In this document: positions 22,500-34,008 of the stretch, piece by piece
Numbering within the stretch: position 1 is the first letter of the stretch
Layout of the letters: every line of letters begins with the position of its first letter
Assembly: GCF_003086295.3 (NCBI RefSeq)
Contig: NC_092050.1
Coordinates: 156,246,699-156,310,698 of the forward strand
Reading direction: 5' to 3'
Source of the DNA: Arachis hypogaea
Taxonomy: Eukaryota; Streptophyta; Magnoliopsida; Fabales; Fabaceae
DNA: 64,000 bases
Notes under the pieces: model-generated
Databases searched by the model: none
Told to the model about the DNA's origin: nothing
The model's input: only the letters and a program-made list of their open reading frames with translations
Program-made: the position numbers and the translations under genes

Positions 22500-23060
22500 A
22501 TTGCTAGATAAAAACCAATCACTATTTAGTAAAATATTTTAAAAAAATTAAAACAAAAAACTCTTATCTATTATTATTCAATTGAAACATCAAGTACTAA
22601 TTAAATGCAATAAACATACATTAAAAGTGTCATAATAATTATTATAAAAAATTTCAGTTACAAATATTCAAATTCTACAACTTATACATATTAAGACTCT
22701 TACTACTCTTCATTTCTTAATCTCTTATACTAATTGTCAAAAATTCCTTAAATTTAATATAACATTTTTATATATTTTTCATTCTCATTCATTTATAACA
22801 TTTTTATATATTTTTCATTCTTATTCATTTATTTTTTTTTTCATTATTTACAAACAAAAAAACCACAAGAAAAGACAAAGTATAGCCATTAATGCAAATC
22901 GAAAAATGAAAAAAAAAAATACAATTTTGTATAACTCTAATATAAATAACCTATGTCTTTTTTAAAAGTAAATAAATTCAAAATCTATTTATAATATGTG
23001 CTCTAAAATATTTTTAATATAATATTTATTAAAATATACTATATAGTATAAATAATCTAC
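22500..23060. other. AT-rich interior next to the Helitron terminus
   Basis: A/T-rich with homopolymer runs and short direct repeats (TTCATTCTCATTCATTTATAA type near 22780-22830). No ORF of note. Confidence 0.5.
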
Positions 23061-23092
23061 CTCTCCGCGCATTGCGCGGATCTCACTCTAGT
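23061..23092 (+). mobile_element. Helitron 3' terminus
   Basis: A perfect 6-bp GC hairpin CCGCGC-ATT-GCGCGG (23065-23079), followed 8 nt later by the terminal CTAGT (23088-23092) and then a T. This is the diagnostic 3' end of plant Helitrons (hairpin plus CTRRT). The 5' TC end was not located, so the element's extent to the left is unknown. Confidence 0.8.
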
Positions 23093-23371
23093 TTGCTATA
23101 TAAAGAAGCTCATATGTCGGATTCATAGATTAAATATTAAAGGAGACTTCTAGAGTTCCAATGCTGATTTTGTAAGGAATATGGAGGGAAGTTGATAAAG
23201 TATAAACATAAATAAGATAGTTACATAGAAGAAGGATCTGGAACATGTTGGAAAACTCTTGCATCATCCTTAATAACATGTCATCATCCTAGGTTGGCAC
23301 TTTCTCAATATCTCTACACATTACCAGAAGAAAGCTTCCATTTTACCATGCCGAGTGAAGCATGTGCCATA

Positions 23372-23384
23372 GAATTTTCAAGAA
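23372..23384 (+). promoter_or_regulatory. heat-shock element upstream of the sHSP gene
   Basis: GAATTTTCAAGAA is a perfect three-unit nGAAnnTTCnnGAAn heat-shock element, the binding site of trimeric heat-shock factors. A TATA-like ATATACAC lies about 20 bp downstream (near 23403), and the start codon is at 23571, which implies a 5' UTR of roughly 140 nt. Confidence 0.75.
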
Positions 23385-23570
23385 CCATGCTTCATCTTCT
23401 ACATATACACATCAAACCTTCAAGTCAGGCATCAAAATTTCGAAAAGTTGAAGAATACAAACAGCAAAGTGTCATAGTCCAAAATAGTTGATCACAACCT
23501 ATACCTTATTTCCCCACATTTCCACCTGATTCTCCACATTTTTTTGAGTGCTAAAATCTAATAAACAGAA

Positions 23571-24188
23571 ATGAGGCTACAACAAATGAATTTGGGAGTG
23601 CTGCTACTGTTCTTGCTTCTTGTTCTTGCTGGCTTTCCATATAAAGTAGAAGGGTATCTGTATCCATTAACAGATCGTCCTATAAACCCCTTGGTTGATC
23701 TATGGACAGATCGTTTCCTTGATCCACTTCGTGTTCTTGAGCAAATCCCAGTTGAGCTTGGAAAAAATGATCCATCATCACCCATGGCAATGATGATGAC
23801 ACCTGCAAAGGTAGATTGGAAGGAGACACCAGAAGGGCATGTTATAGCCCTTGATGTTCCAGGGTTGAACAGAGATGAGATCAAGATTGAAGTGGAGGAA
23901 GGGAACAGGGTTCTGAGGGTAAGTGGAGAGAGGAAGAAGGAGGAGGAGAAGGAAGGGGAACACTGGCACAGGGTTGAAAGATCCTATGGCAAATTCTGGA
24001 GGCAGTTCAAGGTGCCTGAGAATGTGGACTTGGAATCTGTGAAGGCTAAGCTAGAGAATGGTGTGCTTACTCTGACACTGGAAAAATTGTCACCTGATAA
24101 GATCAAAGGTCCAAGAATGGTGAGCATTGCAGGGGAGAGTGAGAAACCAGCACAAATCAAGGTCAATGAGACCAAACAGGAGCTGTGA
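23571..24188 (+). CDS. class IV (ER-type) small heat-shock protein, ~22 kDa
   Basis: A 205-residue, single-exon protein. It starts with a signal peptide (residues ~1-28: a basic start, then [13 protein letters not shown], cleavage likely after VEG). The alpha-crystallin domain spans ~79-175, with the family blocks [41 protein letters not shown] and [13 protein letters not shown]. It ends in KQEL, which resembles the K/HDEL retrieval signal and supports residence in the ER lumen, where such proteins hold unfolding proteins during heat stress. A perfect heat-shock element lies about 190 bp upstream. All hallmark residues (the A-x-x-x-n-GVL motif) are present and the frame is intact. Confidence 0.95.
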   Translation: MRLQQMNLGVLLLFLLLVLAGFPYKVEGYLYPLTDRPINPLVDLWTDRFLDPLRVLEQIPVELGKNDPSSPMAMMMTPAKVDWKETPEGHVIALDVPGLNRDEIKIEVEEGNRVLRVSGERKKEEEKEGEHWHRVERSYGKFWRQFKVPENVDLESVKAKLENGVLTLTLEKLSPDKIKGPRMVSIAGESEKPAQIKVNETKQEL

Positions 24189-25044
24189 AATAACTGCTAA
24201 TCATGAATGATGATCATGTTTTGGTTCCGAATATATGAGTAAATGAATATATGAAGAATGGTTTTCAGTTTGGTTTTGTGCTGTGAATGAAAGAGTTGTA
24301 GTATGAGGATTATGGTTGTTTTCATGTACCGAAGATACTGGTGTTGATATTGATCAATGATGAGTAAATAAATTATCCATTACTATAAATCTGGCTCCAT
24401 GTAACATTATAGCTCATTGTTTAACCTCTCTTGATTAGCAATGTTCATGGAAGAAAAATGACCTTACCAAGAGATGTATAAAAATGAGAATGGATATACC
24501 AGTCTCTGTTCTTGAATAAAAATAATAATAATATAATGCAGCTATTTAACAACAAAACCTTTTGCAGTATGGAAGTGAAAACATTGTTATGTTCGCATGA
24601 GACAAAAATAAGGTGAAATTTTAATTCCTCTCAACAAATTGTATGTGTTACAAGAGTCACAAAAGAATTAGTAACCCAATCATTCACCCACCAAAAGAAT
24701 TAATTGAACATCTGAGAGACATGAGTACTAGATGAAATACTGTACACTAATGCTACATCAACACCTCTCTAGTGTTTTCCCTTATGTTCTAAGATCCTAT
24801 TTTAATATTCTAAACGTAATAACAGAGAGAACAAACCTAATGCAGAGTTCTTTTCTTCTTTTCTCTTGATAAATCTTGAAGATCCTAGACACAGGATAAC
24901 TGCGCCAAACAATTTTGCATAACCATGTCTGTGTCATATATACCAGGACTATTCAGTTCAGCATTGGCTTTTCTAAATTAAATGAATGGTTATATTGCCT
25001 ATATTCTCTCTCTCTCTCAAATCTAGCTAGGCAAATTTGAAAAG
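24189..25044. other. intergenic, convergent 3' regions
   Basis: Holds the 3' UTRs of the sHSP gene (+) and of the PPR gene (-). AATAAA-like sequences at 24366 and 24516 could serve the sHSP transcript. A short CT microsatellite is at 25005-25018. No further gene seen. Confidence 0.6.
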
Positions 25045-26673
25045 CTATGAGGTTAAGGATTGCAATTTGGACTTGACTTCATTTCTAACACCAATGAGAC
25101 TTTCCAGGAAACTCTGTATCTCTTCTGCTCTTGGATTTGATAGATCAAGAGAATAGAACTGATAAATTTGATCATCAACCTCAATCCAGCTACAACCTGG
25201 AGTCTTATGAGATTTCTGTTCCTTCAATGTCCTCCTTATGTTTCGGACTTCATCCCATTTTCCTAACTCCCCATATATATTAGCCAACATTATACCATAG
25301 CTACCATTATATGGATCAATCTCAACTAATTTTTTAGCTGATAACTCTGCTAAATCCATGCGGCCATAAACCTTACATCCATTAAGTAAAGAACCCCAAA
25401 CAACCTCATCTGGCTCCATGCTCATACCCCTGATAACCTCCATCGCCTCATCAAGTCGACCTGCCCGGCCAAGAAGGTCTATCAAGCAGCCGTAATGCTT
25501 AATCTGTGGCTCTATGCCATATTCATGAACCATCAACTCAAAGTAGTAATAACCTTTCTCAACTAATCCTCCGTGAGTACAAGCATTTAGCAGACCAACG
25601 AAGGTGACATCATCGGGTCTCACATCACCACCAATCTCAACCATTTGCTCAAAAATGGCAATGGCAGTGTCACTTTGGCCATGAAGTGCCAGAGAATTGA
25701 TCATCGAATTCCATGAAGTTAAGCCTCTCTTAGAATTCATATCAAAAACCTTCCTTGCCAGCTTGAGGTTGCCACATTTCCCATACATATCCACCAGAGC
25801 ATTCAACACAAACGAGTCAATAGCAAAACCACTCTTGTAAACATAACCATGTATCCATTTCCCAAGCTGAAGCATGCCCGTGTTGCCACAAGCAGAGAGC
25901 ACGCAAACCACAGTGACCTGATTCGGCCTGTTACTTTCATATTTCTCCTCCATAGCAAGAACAACCATCTCCCTAAACAACCTAATCCCCTCAGAGTAAA
26001 AGCCATTTTGAGTGCAACCCGCAATTACGGCACTCCAAGACGGCACATCCCTCTCCTTCATTTCACCAAACAGTTTCAAAGCACTCTCAACATCCCCAAC
26101 TCTCGCATACCCAGAAACCATAGCTGTAAACGACACCACATTCCTCTCAGACATTTCATCGAACATCTTCCTCGCATTCCCCAAACCACCCAAACTCCGC
26201 GAGTAGGAGTCAACAAGAGCCGTTTCCACAACACACCACTCCTCAAAACCAAATTTCACAATCTGGGCATGCACGGAGTCGGTGCCACGTGGCTCCATAA
26301 CCTCAGGGCAAGATTTGAGAACATGCGGGTATATAAACTGATCGGGCTTTGGCGCGCCTTGAAGGAGCATTTTTCGAAAGAGCGAAATGGCGGAGGCATG
26401 GCCGTGAGAGTGGGAGGCGTAGGCGGTGATCATGGCGGTGTAGAGGTAGATGTTGGGGTTGTGTTGGCGATCGAAGATGATGCGAGCGTATGGGAGATTG
26501 GAGAGAGTGAGGGCAGAGAAACGGAGAAGCTTGAAGGCATAGAAGTGGGTTTGGGAGTGGCCAAGAACGGTGAGATAGGATTGAAGCTGCTTGAGATGGT
26601 TGAGGTTCTTGCACTTCCCCAGAATCCATAGCACATGTTCGTTTAGATTGTTATGCTGCTGCTTCAATTCCAT
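25045..26673 (-). CDS. PLS-class pentatricopeptide repeat protein, E-type
   Basis: An intronless 542-residue protein from ATG 26673. After a short N-terminus (ILGKCKNLNHLKQLQSYL) it has tandem PPR units of P, L and S type across ~50-440 (ARIIFDRQHNPNIYLYTAMI, ARKMFDEMSERNVVSFTAMV, ALKLFGEMKERDVPSWSAVI, VDMYGKCGNLKLARKVFD, LIDLLGRAGRLDEAMEVI), then E/E+ motifs (WGSLLNGCKVYGRMDLAE, CSWIEVDDQIYQF). No DYW domain follows. Proteins of this class bind organelle RNA and mostly serve C-to-U editing, with a deaminase supplied in trans when DYW is absent. It resembles Arabidopsis At1g33350 as I recall it. The target organelle is not clear from the N-terminus. Confidence 0.93.
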   Translation of the reverse strand: MELKQQHNNLNEHVLWILGKCKNLNHLKQLQSYLTVLGHSQTHFYAFKLLRFSALTLSNLPYARIIFDRQHNPNIYLYTAMITAYASHSHGHASAISLFRKMLLQGAPKPDQFIYPHVLKSCPEVMEPRGTDSVHAQIVKFGFEEWCVVETALVDSYSRSLGGLGNARKMFDEMSERNVVSFTAMVSGYARVGDVESALKLFGEMKERDVPSWSAVIAGCTQNGFYSEGIRLFREMVVLAMEEKYESNRPNQVTVVCVLSACGNTGMLQLGKWIHGYVYKSGFAIDSFVLNALVDMYGKCGNLKLARKVFDMNSKRGLTSWNSMINSLALHGQSDTAIAIFEQMVEIGGDVRPDDVTFVGLLNACTHGGLVEKGYYYFELMVHEYGIEPQIKHYGCLIDLLGRAGRLDEAMEVIRGMSMEPDEVVWGSLLNGCKVYGRMDLAELSAKKLVEIDPYNGSYGIMLANIYGELGKWDEVRNIRRTLKEQKSHKTPGCSWIEVDDQIYQFYSLDLSNPRAEEIQSFLESLIGVRNEVKSKLQSLTS

Positions 26674-27129
26674 GCCTTCACTTTTCAGTTACAATAACTC
26701 ACTTAACTAATTACACATACTCCTCTATTGTAAGTTGTAACACTCACCTTCCTTGAATTACAATTAAGAGTGGAGTCAGAATTAGGCTTTTAAAATTTTT
26801 AATCTCTAACTAATTAGTCTCTAAAAGATAAAACAAAAAATTAATACATACCTTAAACGATTTATGTTCTTTTTTTTATAGATAGTGCAAAATAAAAGTT
26901 ATTTATGTGTTTTATCTATAACAATATATAATGCCAATACATGGATTTGGTGTCTAAAATTCTTTTTCAATTTTACCCTTCCTAATAATCTATCCCACTA
27001 TATGTCAGTTATTCCACACTAAAAAATTTCACTATCTCATCTTCTCTCTTATCACATACATTTACGTTCTCTCTTATCTCATTAATTCACAATCACTGTG
27101 AAGTTCTATGATTATTTCTTTCCTCTCTT

Positions 27130-27715
27130 ATTGTCTATCATCTCAGATATAAAGATAATTGGTGTCTAAATTTAAATTCCAATATTGCTTCTAAAAAAAA
27201 TTTTATTATTAAAAAATTCTTTCATCAGTTAACATTAAATATAAATTTTTTTATCCTTTTTTTACAGTAATCTGATTAAGATTTTTGTATTGAATGTAAA
27301 TTATTATTATATAATTTTTATTTGGATATATTTTTAAAAAATAAAAGTAAAATAATTCAATAGAGACAATTTTTTAAAAATAAATTTATACAAAATAATT
27401 TTTCACTTATCATACTCTTCTAATATACTCTTAGGTACTTACACACTATATAATGTTAATTGGCGTCTAAATTTAAGTTCCAATATTATCCTAGAGAAGT
27501 TTATTATTAAAAAAATTTCTCCCATACATCCGTCCGTTACGTTGAATAAAAAAAATTTTCACACATTTTTCATAGCAATTTTATCAAAAATGTTCTGTTG
27601 GATGTAAATTATTTATTCCGATTTTTTTATTATGAATATACTTTTAAAAGAATAAAAGTAAAATAGTGTAATAGGACAATATTTTTTTAAAAGAATTTAC
27701 ACAGAATAATTTTTG
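27130..27715. repeat. diverged tandem duplication, ~300-bp unit
   Basis: 27145-27410 and 27445-27715 share the order TAATTGG(T/C)GTCTAAATTTAA, TTATTATTAAAAAA, TGAATGTAAATTATT / TGGATGTAAATTATT, AATAAAAGTAAAATA and AATAATTTTT. Several indels separate them. Confidence 0.65.
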
Positions 27716-28674
27716 TACTAATATATTAGGATTCATTTTACATATAATATTCATTCATCCGAGTTTATTTATGGAGTATCTTATAAAAATTATATTTAAT
27801 TAATTTTTTTATCTTATAACCATTTTATATTTTGAAATTTAAAATTTTGTATTTTTATTTTTATTCATGTTTTATTTTTATGTTTTATTTTAGTTCTGTT
27901 AATCAAAAAATATTAACATTAGTTTTAATGTTTAACTTTTAGAATAAATAAAAAGATGGAATCCTTTTTATAAATTTGATGATTAAAAAACTATTTATTA
28001 TGGAATAAGTTAAGTCTATTTCTTGACTATAGGAATATATATAATTCACTATTGAATGTAATCGAAATAAAAATATATTTATTTAATTTTTTAAATTTTA
28101 CATTAATTATTAAAATCATGATACAATGGATGTACTCCTATAAAAAAAATGAAAATGACTTCATAACTATTTTTTGTTGGAAAAAAACATTACTCAATAA
28201 CTAATAGAGTATAATTTAAATAACTATAGATAAGTAACATAAGTAATAAAAAATAGACATAAAATTTGACTTTTTTTTGTTATTTGGTACAAAAATAAAT
28301 ATAATAAAATAAATCACCGTTCTCATACAGAATGACATAAAATTTAATATTATCCTTTTCTAGAGCCATCTATTTTTTTTAGTTTTTATCCTTATTTTTG
28401 TACTTTATTTTAATTTTATTAAACCAAAAAATACTAATGTCATTTAACTTTAATTTTTAACTTTTATCATAAATGAAAATATGTGACTCTAAACGTATTA
28501 GATAATAGAAAAAAAACTCATAATAAAAAGAAGTTAAATTTACTCATTCGTTATATGTATAGGAGTGTAGATGATTCACATAAGAGTTACGAGATTTTTT
28601 TTTTGAACTTTTATTTTGAAAGTAGTATTCACTTCTGAGTGTAACAATTATAAACTAATATATGTTAGTAACTA

Positions 28675-29720
28675 ATTGTGATTGAAGAGAAGATAGAAAG
28701 AGAATAAAAACGGAAGAAGGAAGAGAGAACAAGCTAATATAAAAGTGGTGGTAAGGCATATGTAGATAGATAATATTAAGAGAAAGAATAATAAAAAAAT
28801 TAAAAATTCTAAAAGAATAATAAGACTAAAAATAATTTAAAATATTGAATATAAAATTATAAGAAATAAAATGTTTTTAGCTATTAAAATTATGCGAGAG
28901 AAAGAGTGATTTAAATATAAATTTTTATATCTGTTTCAAATTAAATATAATTGAAAAATAAATAAATTTACAAATATTTATAAATTTTTATCTTCATTGT
29001 TACACATAGTAACAACATAATGATTTTAGTATTATACCTAAATTAATTTAAATAAATTCAATTATGCTATTTAATTATTCTATACAAAATTTTTGAATGC
29101 TTGATATCTTAAATTTTTTTTAAAATGATAAAATATAACTTAACAAGTAAGTATGAAAAATAAGTATATTTATAATAGTTATACATTTAGATATCTAAAT
29201 CAAACAAAAAAAATAATTTTTTTAACAAATCTTTAATAACTCAAAAGTTAACACAATAGATATGTATGGATCAAAGTGATAAACAAGAATGAGAGCATCA
29301 ATAATGGTAATATGATATTGTGGTAAATAAAAGAAGAAAACAAAAAGGGAGAATAAAACAAGGCAACATAATAGTGACGGCGAGATAATAATAGTTATAT
29401 ATGTAAAAAAATAATTAGAGAAAATAATAGTGTATAATATGATGAGATGATAAAATCAAAATAAAAATTAATAATTTTAAAATAATAATAAAATTAAAGA
29501 TAATTAAAGATGTTCAATATAAGATTAAAAGATAATTTTTTATCTATTAGAATTATGTATAAAAAAAATATTTTAAATATGAATATAAATTTTTAAATTT
29601 ATTTCAAATTAAATAGGATTGAGAAAATAAATAAATTTAATATATAAATAACTAATTTGTAAATAATGTTAATAAATTTTTATCTTGGCTTTGTTACATA
29701 TAATAACAACAATTTTTTTT
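28675..29720. repeat. diverged tandem duplication, ~680-bp unit
   Basis: 28675-29020 and 29285-29715 share collinear blocks: GAGAGCATC/GAAAGAGAATAAAA, ATTTTAAATATGAATATAAATTTTTA and the right-hand AAATTTTTATCTT(C/G)...GTTACA(C/T)ATA...AACAAC. Confidence 0.55.
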
Positions 29721-29873
29721 ATTTTTTAATTTAAATTTATTTATTTTATACTTTTTATATATATTAAATAATTTAAAATATTTTATTTTTTATAATTTAT
29801 TTTTTATTTATTGATATTAAATTTATAATTTTAAACACAAAAATATTAAAATATTTTTATAACTCAATAGAAA

Positions 29874-29911
29874 AGCGGCTGAACAGACACGGTAGTGCCT
29901 GTTGAGCCGCT
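29874..29911. repeat. 17-bp GC-rich hairpin in AT-rich desert
   Basis: AGCGGCTGAACAGACAC, a GGTA loop, then GTGCCTGTTGAGCCGCT: a 17-bp inverted repeat with two mismatches and a 4-nt loop. Its GC content contrasts sharply with the surrounding sequence. Confidence 0.75.
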
Positions 29912-31611
29912 AGTTATTTATAGTGACGATACGGAGATATAAAAATAATTTTATTTTAGAGAGTGAAGTATTTATTATTTTTTAAGTATTTATATAACTC
30001 TCATTAACTGTTATCTATTTATATCGAATTTTAATAAAATAGGTGAAGTTTCACCTTCCAAAAATTGTTGTATCTTTAAAAATTTTTGATAAACAGATAT
30101 ATAACTGTAATTAATGGTATATATAAATACTACCATTAAATTTTATATAATAAATTAACGGAACTACATAGGATGTTTATCATTTATTATTGTAAAATAC
30201 TTAATTGGTAGTTTTTTTAGATATTAATTAGTCCGACATTGAAATATTCAGTAACTTAATTATCAACTTACTTATAATTTTTTTTTTTTAAATTAAGCTA
30301 AGCTTAACCTATAATCAAATTGAAGAATTCCAGTTGAATTAATATTTTTAGAAATTGCTAGAAGTTTTATGAATTATACAATTATTTATTCAAGTTGATA
30401 AATATTGGTAAAGCATAAAAGTTTCAAAAAAAAAAAAAAAAAAAAAAAAACAAGTAGTGTCTACTAGTAAGATGATAGTTAGAGTTAAAGATAATTAAAC
30501 ATTATATGAAACTTATCAAGTATGACTCAATGTTTAAAGTAAAAATTTATAGTTAGAGTTTATCATAATTAATTAATTATGTAAGCATGCTTATCAAGTA
30601 GTAAGATATGTCTTTATTATTGTAGTGTTGTTCTTCTGTATATTATTATGTTATTATGGAAATAAAATTATGTTATGTTGTATTATTGTTGAAGTGTCTA
30701 TATGAATGAATGATCTTGGACAAATTAATCATAGAGTTTATACTTTCATTTTTTTTTTTATTCATATATTTGTCCCTTGTGTATTAATATTTTTTTTTAC
30801 TTTATCTTATTTTGTTTACATAAAATAACAAAAGTATCTTTTATAACAATATTAAATAAATTTTAATTATTTTTATCTCTAAATTTTCTATGTATAAAAA
30901 ATTAAAAATTGAGTGTGTTTCTGGATGAGTTCTCAATCTAAAGACTCAAATCTTACTACTCTACCTAAAGTGGACCTATACTATCAACGCAAGGAAAATG
31001 CCCAATATTAATTTTACACAAGTCATTTTTCTATTTAACTAAGTATATATTGCGTAAAATTAATAAATCTATGCAATGTGAGTGTAATATATTCTAGAAT
31101 AAAAATAATATTAATCTGAATGATCCAATATTAAGAATATCTAGCCAGTGTACTGTAATTAATCACTAACGGATCTAAAAACGATTACATGAGTACAGAT
31201 ATTGATGAACATGTCACCATCTGATTTACAAAACAAAAATTAAATAAATTCCTAGAAATTGAAGCCAAAGACTTATGCACAAAATATTGACCTCTGTAAG
31301 GACACCAGATTCATCACTGCAATAATTTGATTGCTATGACCTGGGGCTGAACCATTTAAATACTTCTAATGGAAAAATTAATACCAATGTTGTTGAGATG
31401 CCACCACAATTATTTGAAAAGTACATAGCTAGAAATAATTTGACAAAATTTACCAATATTCAACAGTAATTGTTGAATGGTTTGTTGCTTAAGCCAATCA
31501 CAGTGCCAAATAATTCTTGATTTAATTTTGTCAAATTAATTGTGGCTATCACTTTGAGTTTCCATGCTACTAGCCCTTGCTGTTATCAAGCTTCCACATA
31601 AATATTTATAC

Positions 31612-34008
31612 CTATTTGTCTTCCTTCAAAGTTTCCATTTCTTCTGTATCTTCATAATTTCCCTCCCTTTCTTCCCCAACTTTGCTCATATCAGTGATCA
31701 TTTCCTCACAGTTATCTTCTTTCATGTTTTCACTTGCTGTTACCTCTATACTGTTCCCCTCATTGTCCACTTTCAAAGTTTTCATTTCCGGAATATCTTC
31801 ATCATTTCCCCCGGGTTTACTCGCATCGGTGATCATTTTCTCGCGATTCTCTTCTTTCGCATTGTTGCTTGCGGCTTCTGTCATTATACAATCCTCATTA
31901 TCCACCATATCTTCCTCCTTCACAGTTTGTATTACCTGGAGAAATTCTGATGGAATAGCAGCTGGGTCCAGCACCCTGCAACCCTTTGGGGCATTTGGAG
32001 CTTCTTGACCAGTTAGAAAATACGAAGGGACCTGATGCGAGAACTGATACATCTCTTCCCGCCGGATTATCCTGATTTCTTTTGGATCTGAGTGGTGACG
32101 AAATACCGCCCTGAACCCAGCCACTTTGAGCAGAGGAATAACAACTACACCGCACTCTTCATTAAAATCCTCGAGTACTTCAACCATGTCAAACTTGCGT
32201 ATAACCTCGTCGGCTGTCAGCTCATTCCATTCAGGAGACCAACTCCTATAAAGGGCCCAAACATCCCCTTTCCTGGGGTATATACAGATGGCACCATGAA
32301 TACCTTTTCTCCACCTAACCTTGTGAGAAAAGAAATTGATGTTGTTACAGATTTCATGTCTGCCTCTTCTGAAATCCCCACAAGTTTTTGAAAAGCCTGA
32401 AGCCACCCAATTCAGGGGGGGCAGTTCACCATTGGTGTTTGAGTTAAGCCAAGAGATTCGCAACGTGAATGGATTTAGCGAAACCACACTGTGGATCTTC
32501 GCATAATACCGTGGCATCCCATCATCATTGTCATACAAAGCCCATACTTGATTTTCACCAAAAGATCCTTCCGTTCGATCCTTGTCAAAATCAAGAAAAT
32601 CAGGATCTGGGACATCTATTCGCATTGTTTCCAAAATTTTAGCAATGGTAGTACTAGTAGTAGTACCTGCAAATGACTCGAGGACTTGGGCTCCACTCTC
32701 TCTGTCTTCTGACTTCGCAATGTTGCTTTCAGTACACAAATCAGGGTTACTTAAAAATTTTTCACCTTGCTCATTTGCTTTCTTGAAGCCATCCTCACAC
32801 CCTTTAGCTAAACTATCAAAAGTATTTGACCGAATTTCCCTGAGTTTATCGCTAATTTCTTTTCTAGCTTTATCCATAAGAATATCCTGCAGTTCTGCTG
32901 GGGAAAAATCTCTTGCATATGCTCCTACTGCTCCATTTCCCACTCCCATTCGATTTACAGGTTCCTTACCATTGACATCCTCCATGCCCCCCCTTTTTCT
33001 CTTACCAGAATTGAAGTAACCCTTTTTAGAACCATGCTGCTTCCTTCTTAAGGCCTCTTCCCTTTTGGTAGCTGCTTGTGCCTCCTCACGTTCTCGCTTC
33101 ACCTTATCATAGGCCTGCTGAACAACACTTGCAGCTTGAGCAACATTAGAAACACCAGATGTTTTTGAGAATGGAGCCCACTGGAAATCAGCATTGCTAT
33201 GGTTTTTCCCCGCCCCGACGTTTGGGGTTGCCATGTTCTTTCCAGCATGAGATTTGCTTTTATTAGGTCCTTGACGATTCTTCTGATGTGAAAAGTCCCA
33301 TGAAGCTGCAGGTCTAATACCGCTTGAAGGTGGAGGAGCAGTTTCTACAGCCAAAAATGCCTCATGGCAATTGGGACACAAGAGTTTAAGGTTAAGATAG
33401 ACTCGTAGATACTCATACTGCATTTTGCATCTGTGGCAAACAGTCCAAAATGTATTTCCTTTTGGCTTATGGGTAGAAGATGAGGAGTGTTCTTTCGCAG
33501 TATTCTTCTGAGTCCTTGCACTTGAAGGGGCAGTCTTAGCAAAATTGTAACTGCCATTAGCCCCTGTTGCTGCTGATGAACCTCCAAACTTCGATGAAAC
33601 TTTCCCGGCTTTTGTTTTTCTCTTCTCATCATATGCTGCCCTTCTAGACTTATCTGATAGTAAACTCCACGCCTCTGAAATAAGTTTAAAGGCCCCATCT
33701 GCACCAACGGACTTGTTTTTGTCAGGGTGAAGCATAAGAGCTAGCTTCCTGTACTGTTTCCTAACTGTATCATCATCGGCAAATGGGTCAACACCGAGTA
33801 CACCATACCAATCTGCTTCTCCATTTATTTTACGCTCGGCAGAAATATACACATCAAGTGTTGCTAACATCTGAGGAATGCCCTCAAGATCTGGAAACAA
33901 ATTTTGAGCTTTCAAAGCAAATTTCTTTGCACCCAAAGTATCCTTTGCATTAAACTTCCTCTCTGCAATTTCTTTAGCTCTGTTTGCCTCGTCCTTATTG
34001 CACTCCAT
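31612..34008 (-). CDS. J-domain protein with DUF3444
   Basis: An intronless 798-residue CDS from ATG 34008. The J domain is at ~66-130 (DWYGVLGVDPFADDDTVRKQY, LMLHPDKNK with the HPD triad that stimulates Hsp70 ATPase). It is preceded by a helical segment typical of this plant family (NRAKEIAERKF). A zinc-ribbon-like CxxC...CPNC pair follows at ~190-215 (FWTVCHRCKMQYEY, LLCPNCHEAF), then a low-complexity basic middle and DUF3444 at ~490-715 (GENQVWALYDNDDGMPRYYAKI, GDVWALYRSW). The acidic C-terminus has two copies of a KxxMITDxSK...ExxTLK repeat. Upstream, a splice pair suggests a 5' UTR intron (donor CTGTAACT|GTAAGT near 35130, acceptor before 34172). Family members are likely Hsp70 co-chaperones; specific substrates are unknown. 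Confidence 0.93.
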   Translation of the reverse strand: MECNKDEANRAKEIAERKFNAKDTLGAKKFALKAQNLFPDLEGIPQMLATLDVYISAERKINGEADWYGVLGVDPFADDDTVRKQYRKLALMLHPDKNKSVGADGAFKLISEAWSLLSDKSRRAAYDEKRKTKAGKVSSKFGGSSAATGANGSYNFAKTAPSSARTQKNTAKEHSSSSTHKPKGNTFWTVCHRCKMQYEYLRVYLNLKLLCPNCHEAFLAVETAPPPSSGIRPAASWDFSHQKNRQGPNKSKSHAGKNMATPNVGAGKNHSNADFQWAPFSKTSGVSNVAQAASVVQQAYDKVKREREEAQAATKREEALRRKQHGSKKGYFNSGKRKRGGMEDVNGKEPVNRMGVGNGAVGAYARDFSPAELQDILMDKARKEISDKLREIRSNTFDSLAKGCEDGFKKANEQGEKFLSNPDLCTESNIAKSEDRESGAQVLESFAGTTTSTTIAKILETMRIDVPDPDFLDFDKDRTEGSFGENQVWALYDNDDGMPRYYAKIHSVVSLNPFTLRISWLNSNTNGELPPLNWVASGFSKTCGDFRRGRHEICNNINFFSHKVRWRKGIHGAICIYPRKGDVWALYRSWSPEWNELTADEVIRKFDMVEVLEDFNEECGVVVIPLLKVAGFRAVFRHHSDPKEIRIIRREEMYQFSHQVPSYFLTGQEAPNAPKGCRVLDPAAIPSEFLQVIQTVKEEDMVDNEDCIMTEAASNNAKEENREKMITDASKPGGNDEDIPEMKTLKVDNEGNSIEVTASENMKEDNCEEMITDMSKVGEEREGNYEDTEEMETLKEDK

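Larger units (their letters stand above)
26700..31560. other. AT-rich gene desert with diverged duplications
   Basis: No ORF of note. Two internal repeat pairs are visible and are listed separately, plus a GC-rich hairpin (29874-29911) and a ~25-nt poly(A) run near 30427. 27780-28060 and 28330-28580 also look distantly related. The rest is low-complexity A/T sequence. Confidence 0.7.

Noticed and set aside
29874..29914. Helitron 3' end, because CTAGT follows the hairpin
   Set aside because: The hairpin arm overlaps the CTAG and is far longer than Helitron hairpins; the usual spacing is absent.
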